Part shown: in pieces, positions 5,420-5,910 of the stretch | Position numbering within the stretch: the stretch's first letter is position 1 | Layout of the letters: each line of letters starts with the position of its first letter | Assembly: GCA_030667035.1 (NCBI GenBank) | Contig: DAOUWQ010000108.1 | Location: forward strand, 1 to 5,910 | Direction: 5' to 3' | DNA length: 5,910 nucleotides | Origin: Candidatus Heimdallarchaeota archaeon | GTDB taxonomy: Archaea > Asgardarchaeota > Heimdallarchaeia > JABLTI01 | Program-made: the position numbers and the translations under genes | The notes under the pieces: model-generated | Databases searched by the model: none | Seen by the model: the letters and a program-made list of their open reading frames with translations, nothing else | Told to the model about the DNA's origin: nothing

Positions 5420-5910
5420 TTAGACTTCTTTTGAGCGAGCCATAAAGGATGCATTAATAATTTGTTGAATTGCACGCACTAAGGCATCTTGTTCTGTTAC
5501 GAAGCTTGTTAGCTCTCCGTCTCGAGTGATAGGAGCAATTAATACTTCTGCACCATCACGAGTAACTGCGAAGAAGTCTCTCATATTGTAAGCCCAAATA
5601 GTAATGTTACCTTGTGATTTCAATGCTGCGACCATCGCTTCATCTCTGAATGGGTCAACATCTGCTAGTATTCTTATTCTAACTCTCTTTGAGACCTGTT
5701 TAGTAAGAAGATCTACAAGATATTGATCTATTGTAGGAACGACTACAGTACAAGTTGATCGTGTACGAAGTAGCATATCGTAAATAGTATTCATTGAATT
5801 TTGATTGCCATAAACAATGATTGAATGTGGTTTTGGAACAGGAAGGATTTGATCAACTGCATTGGTAATTTCTTGGAGGTACGTTTTGGTTTCGTTTACT
5901 TTGTAAATAA
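5420..5910 (-). CDS. Partial protein with a TrmB-type PLD-like C-terminal domain, possible transcription regulator; 5' end beyond the window
   Basis: The frame is open from the right window edge to the TAA at 5420-5422, giving 162 visible residues. An internal ATG at 5794 is not a likely start because conserved-looking sequence continues upstream of it (PKPHSIIVYGNQN). The visible part begins with a helical stretch (NETKTYLQEITNAVDQI). An alternating strand/helix domain follows: IIVYGNQN, then STCTVVVPTIDQYLVDLLTK, RVRIRILADVDP, ITIWAYNMRDFFAVTRDGAE, VLIAPITRDGE and a final helix AIQQIIN. This order resembles the PLD-like sensor domain at the C-terminus of TrmB-family sugar-responsive regulators, where it follows an N-terminal winged helix. 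The catalytic HxK motif of true phospholipase D is absent from the visible part, as expected for a ligand-binding version. The DNA-binding half would lie outside the window, so the regulator role is unconfirmed. It converges on the SUKH-like gene. Confidence 0.5.
   Translation of the reverse strand, partial: IYKVNETKTYLQEITNAVDQILPVPKPHSIIVYGNQNSMNTIYDMLLRTRSTCTVVVPTIDQYLVDLLTKQVSKRVRIRILADVDPFRDEAMVAALKSQGNITIWAYNMRDFFAVTRDGAEVLIAPITRDGELTSFVTEQDALVRAIQQIINASFMARSKEV

Noticed and set aside
5420..5794. Treating ATG 5794 as the true start of the right-edge gene
   Set aside because: The frame is open and protein-like upstream to the window edge, including a strand (HSIIVYG) that fits the domain, so the gene is better read as truncated by the window.
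1..5910. CRISPR arrays, insertion sequences, attachment sites, tRNA or rRNA genes
   Set aside because: No regularly spaced repeats, terminal inverted repeats with a transposase frame, or RNA-gene signatures were seen anywhere in the window.

Overview
This AT-rich window appears to be chromosomal DNA from an archaeon. The evidence is an archaeal-type FtsZ, a UDP-sugar:dolichyl-phosphate sugar-1-phosphate transferase of the Alg7/DPAGT1-AglH type, a two-subunit indolepyruvate:ferredoxin oxidoreductase (IorAB), and Shine-Dalgarno sites that fit the archaeal anti-SD (GGAGGTGAT). It also shows TATA-like boxes and oligo-T gene ends. Some features (a SUKH-like domain, a TrmB-type PLD-like sensor domain, TTG/GTG starts) would fit several archaeal groups, Asgard archaea among them. 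Nothing in the window fixes the phylum.

Layout. On the left, two genes read leftward: a membrane GT4-family transferase (808-1863) and, downstream of it, ftsZ (1-674). The end of ftsZ is cut off by the window edge. They are 133 bp apart, and a T-tract plus a separate TATA-like box suggest ftsZ has its own promoter. A 273-bp divergent intergenic region (1864-2136) contains three inverted repeats and several TATA-like elements. Rightward from it run iorA (2137-3999) and iorB (best start 4005, end 4628). The iorA stop codon is embedded in the iorB ribosome-binding site, so the two are translationally coupled. A hairpin overlapping the iorB stop, followed by a T6 tract, closes the operon. Next is a rightward gene with an N-terminal SUKH (SMI1/KNR4)-like domain (about 4705-5391), whose TATA box lies so close that its mRNA is probably leaderless. 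Convergent to it, separated by 28 bp with a small hairpin, is a leftward gene (5420 to beyond 5910). It ends in a PLD-like domain like the C-terminal half of TrmB-family regulators.

How the genes work together. IorAB is one biochemical unit: it oxidatively decarboxylates aryl pyruvates derived from aromatic amino acids to acyl-CoA, reducing ferredoxin, which is typical of peptide or amino-acid fermentation. The transferase begins the lipid-linked glycan for protein N-glycosylation of the cell surface, and FtsZ builds the division ring. These two share a strand but no obvious pathway. The SUKH-like and PLD-like proteins cannot be tied to the others. I found no mobile element, CRISPR array, tRNA or rRNA. 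The window looks mostly like core genome. The parts most worth a second look are the dyad-rich ior/transferase intergenic region and the archaeal SUKH-like gene.
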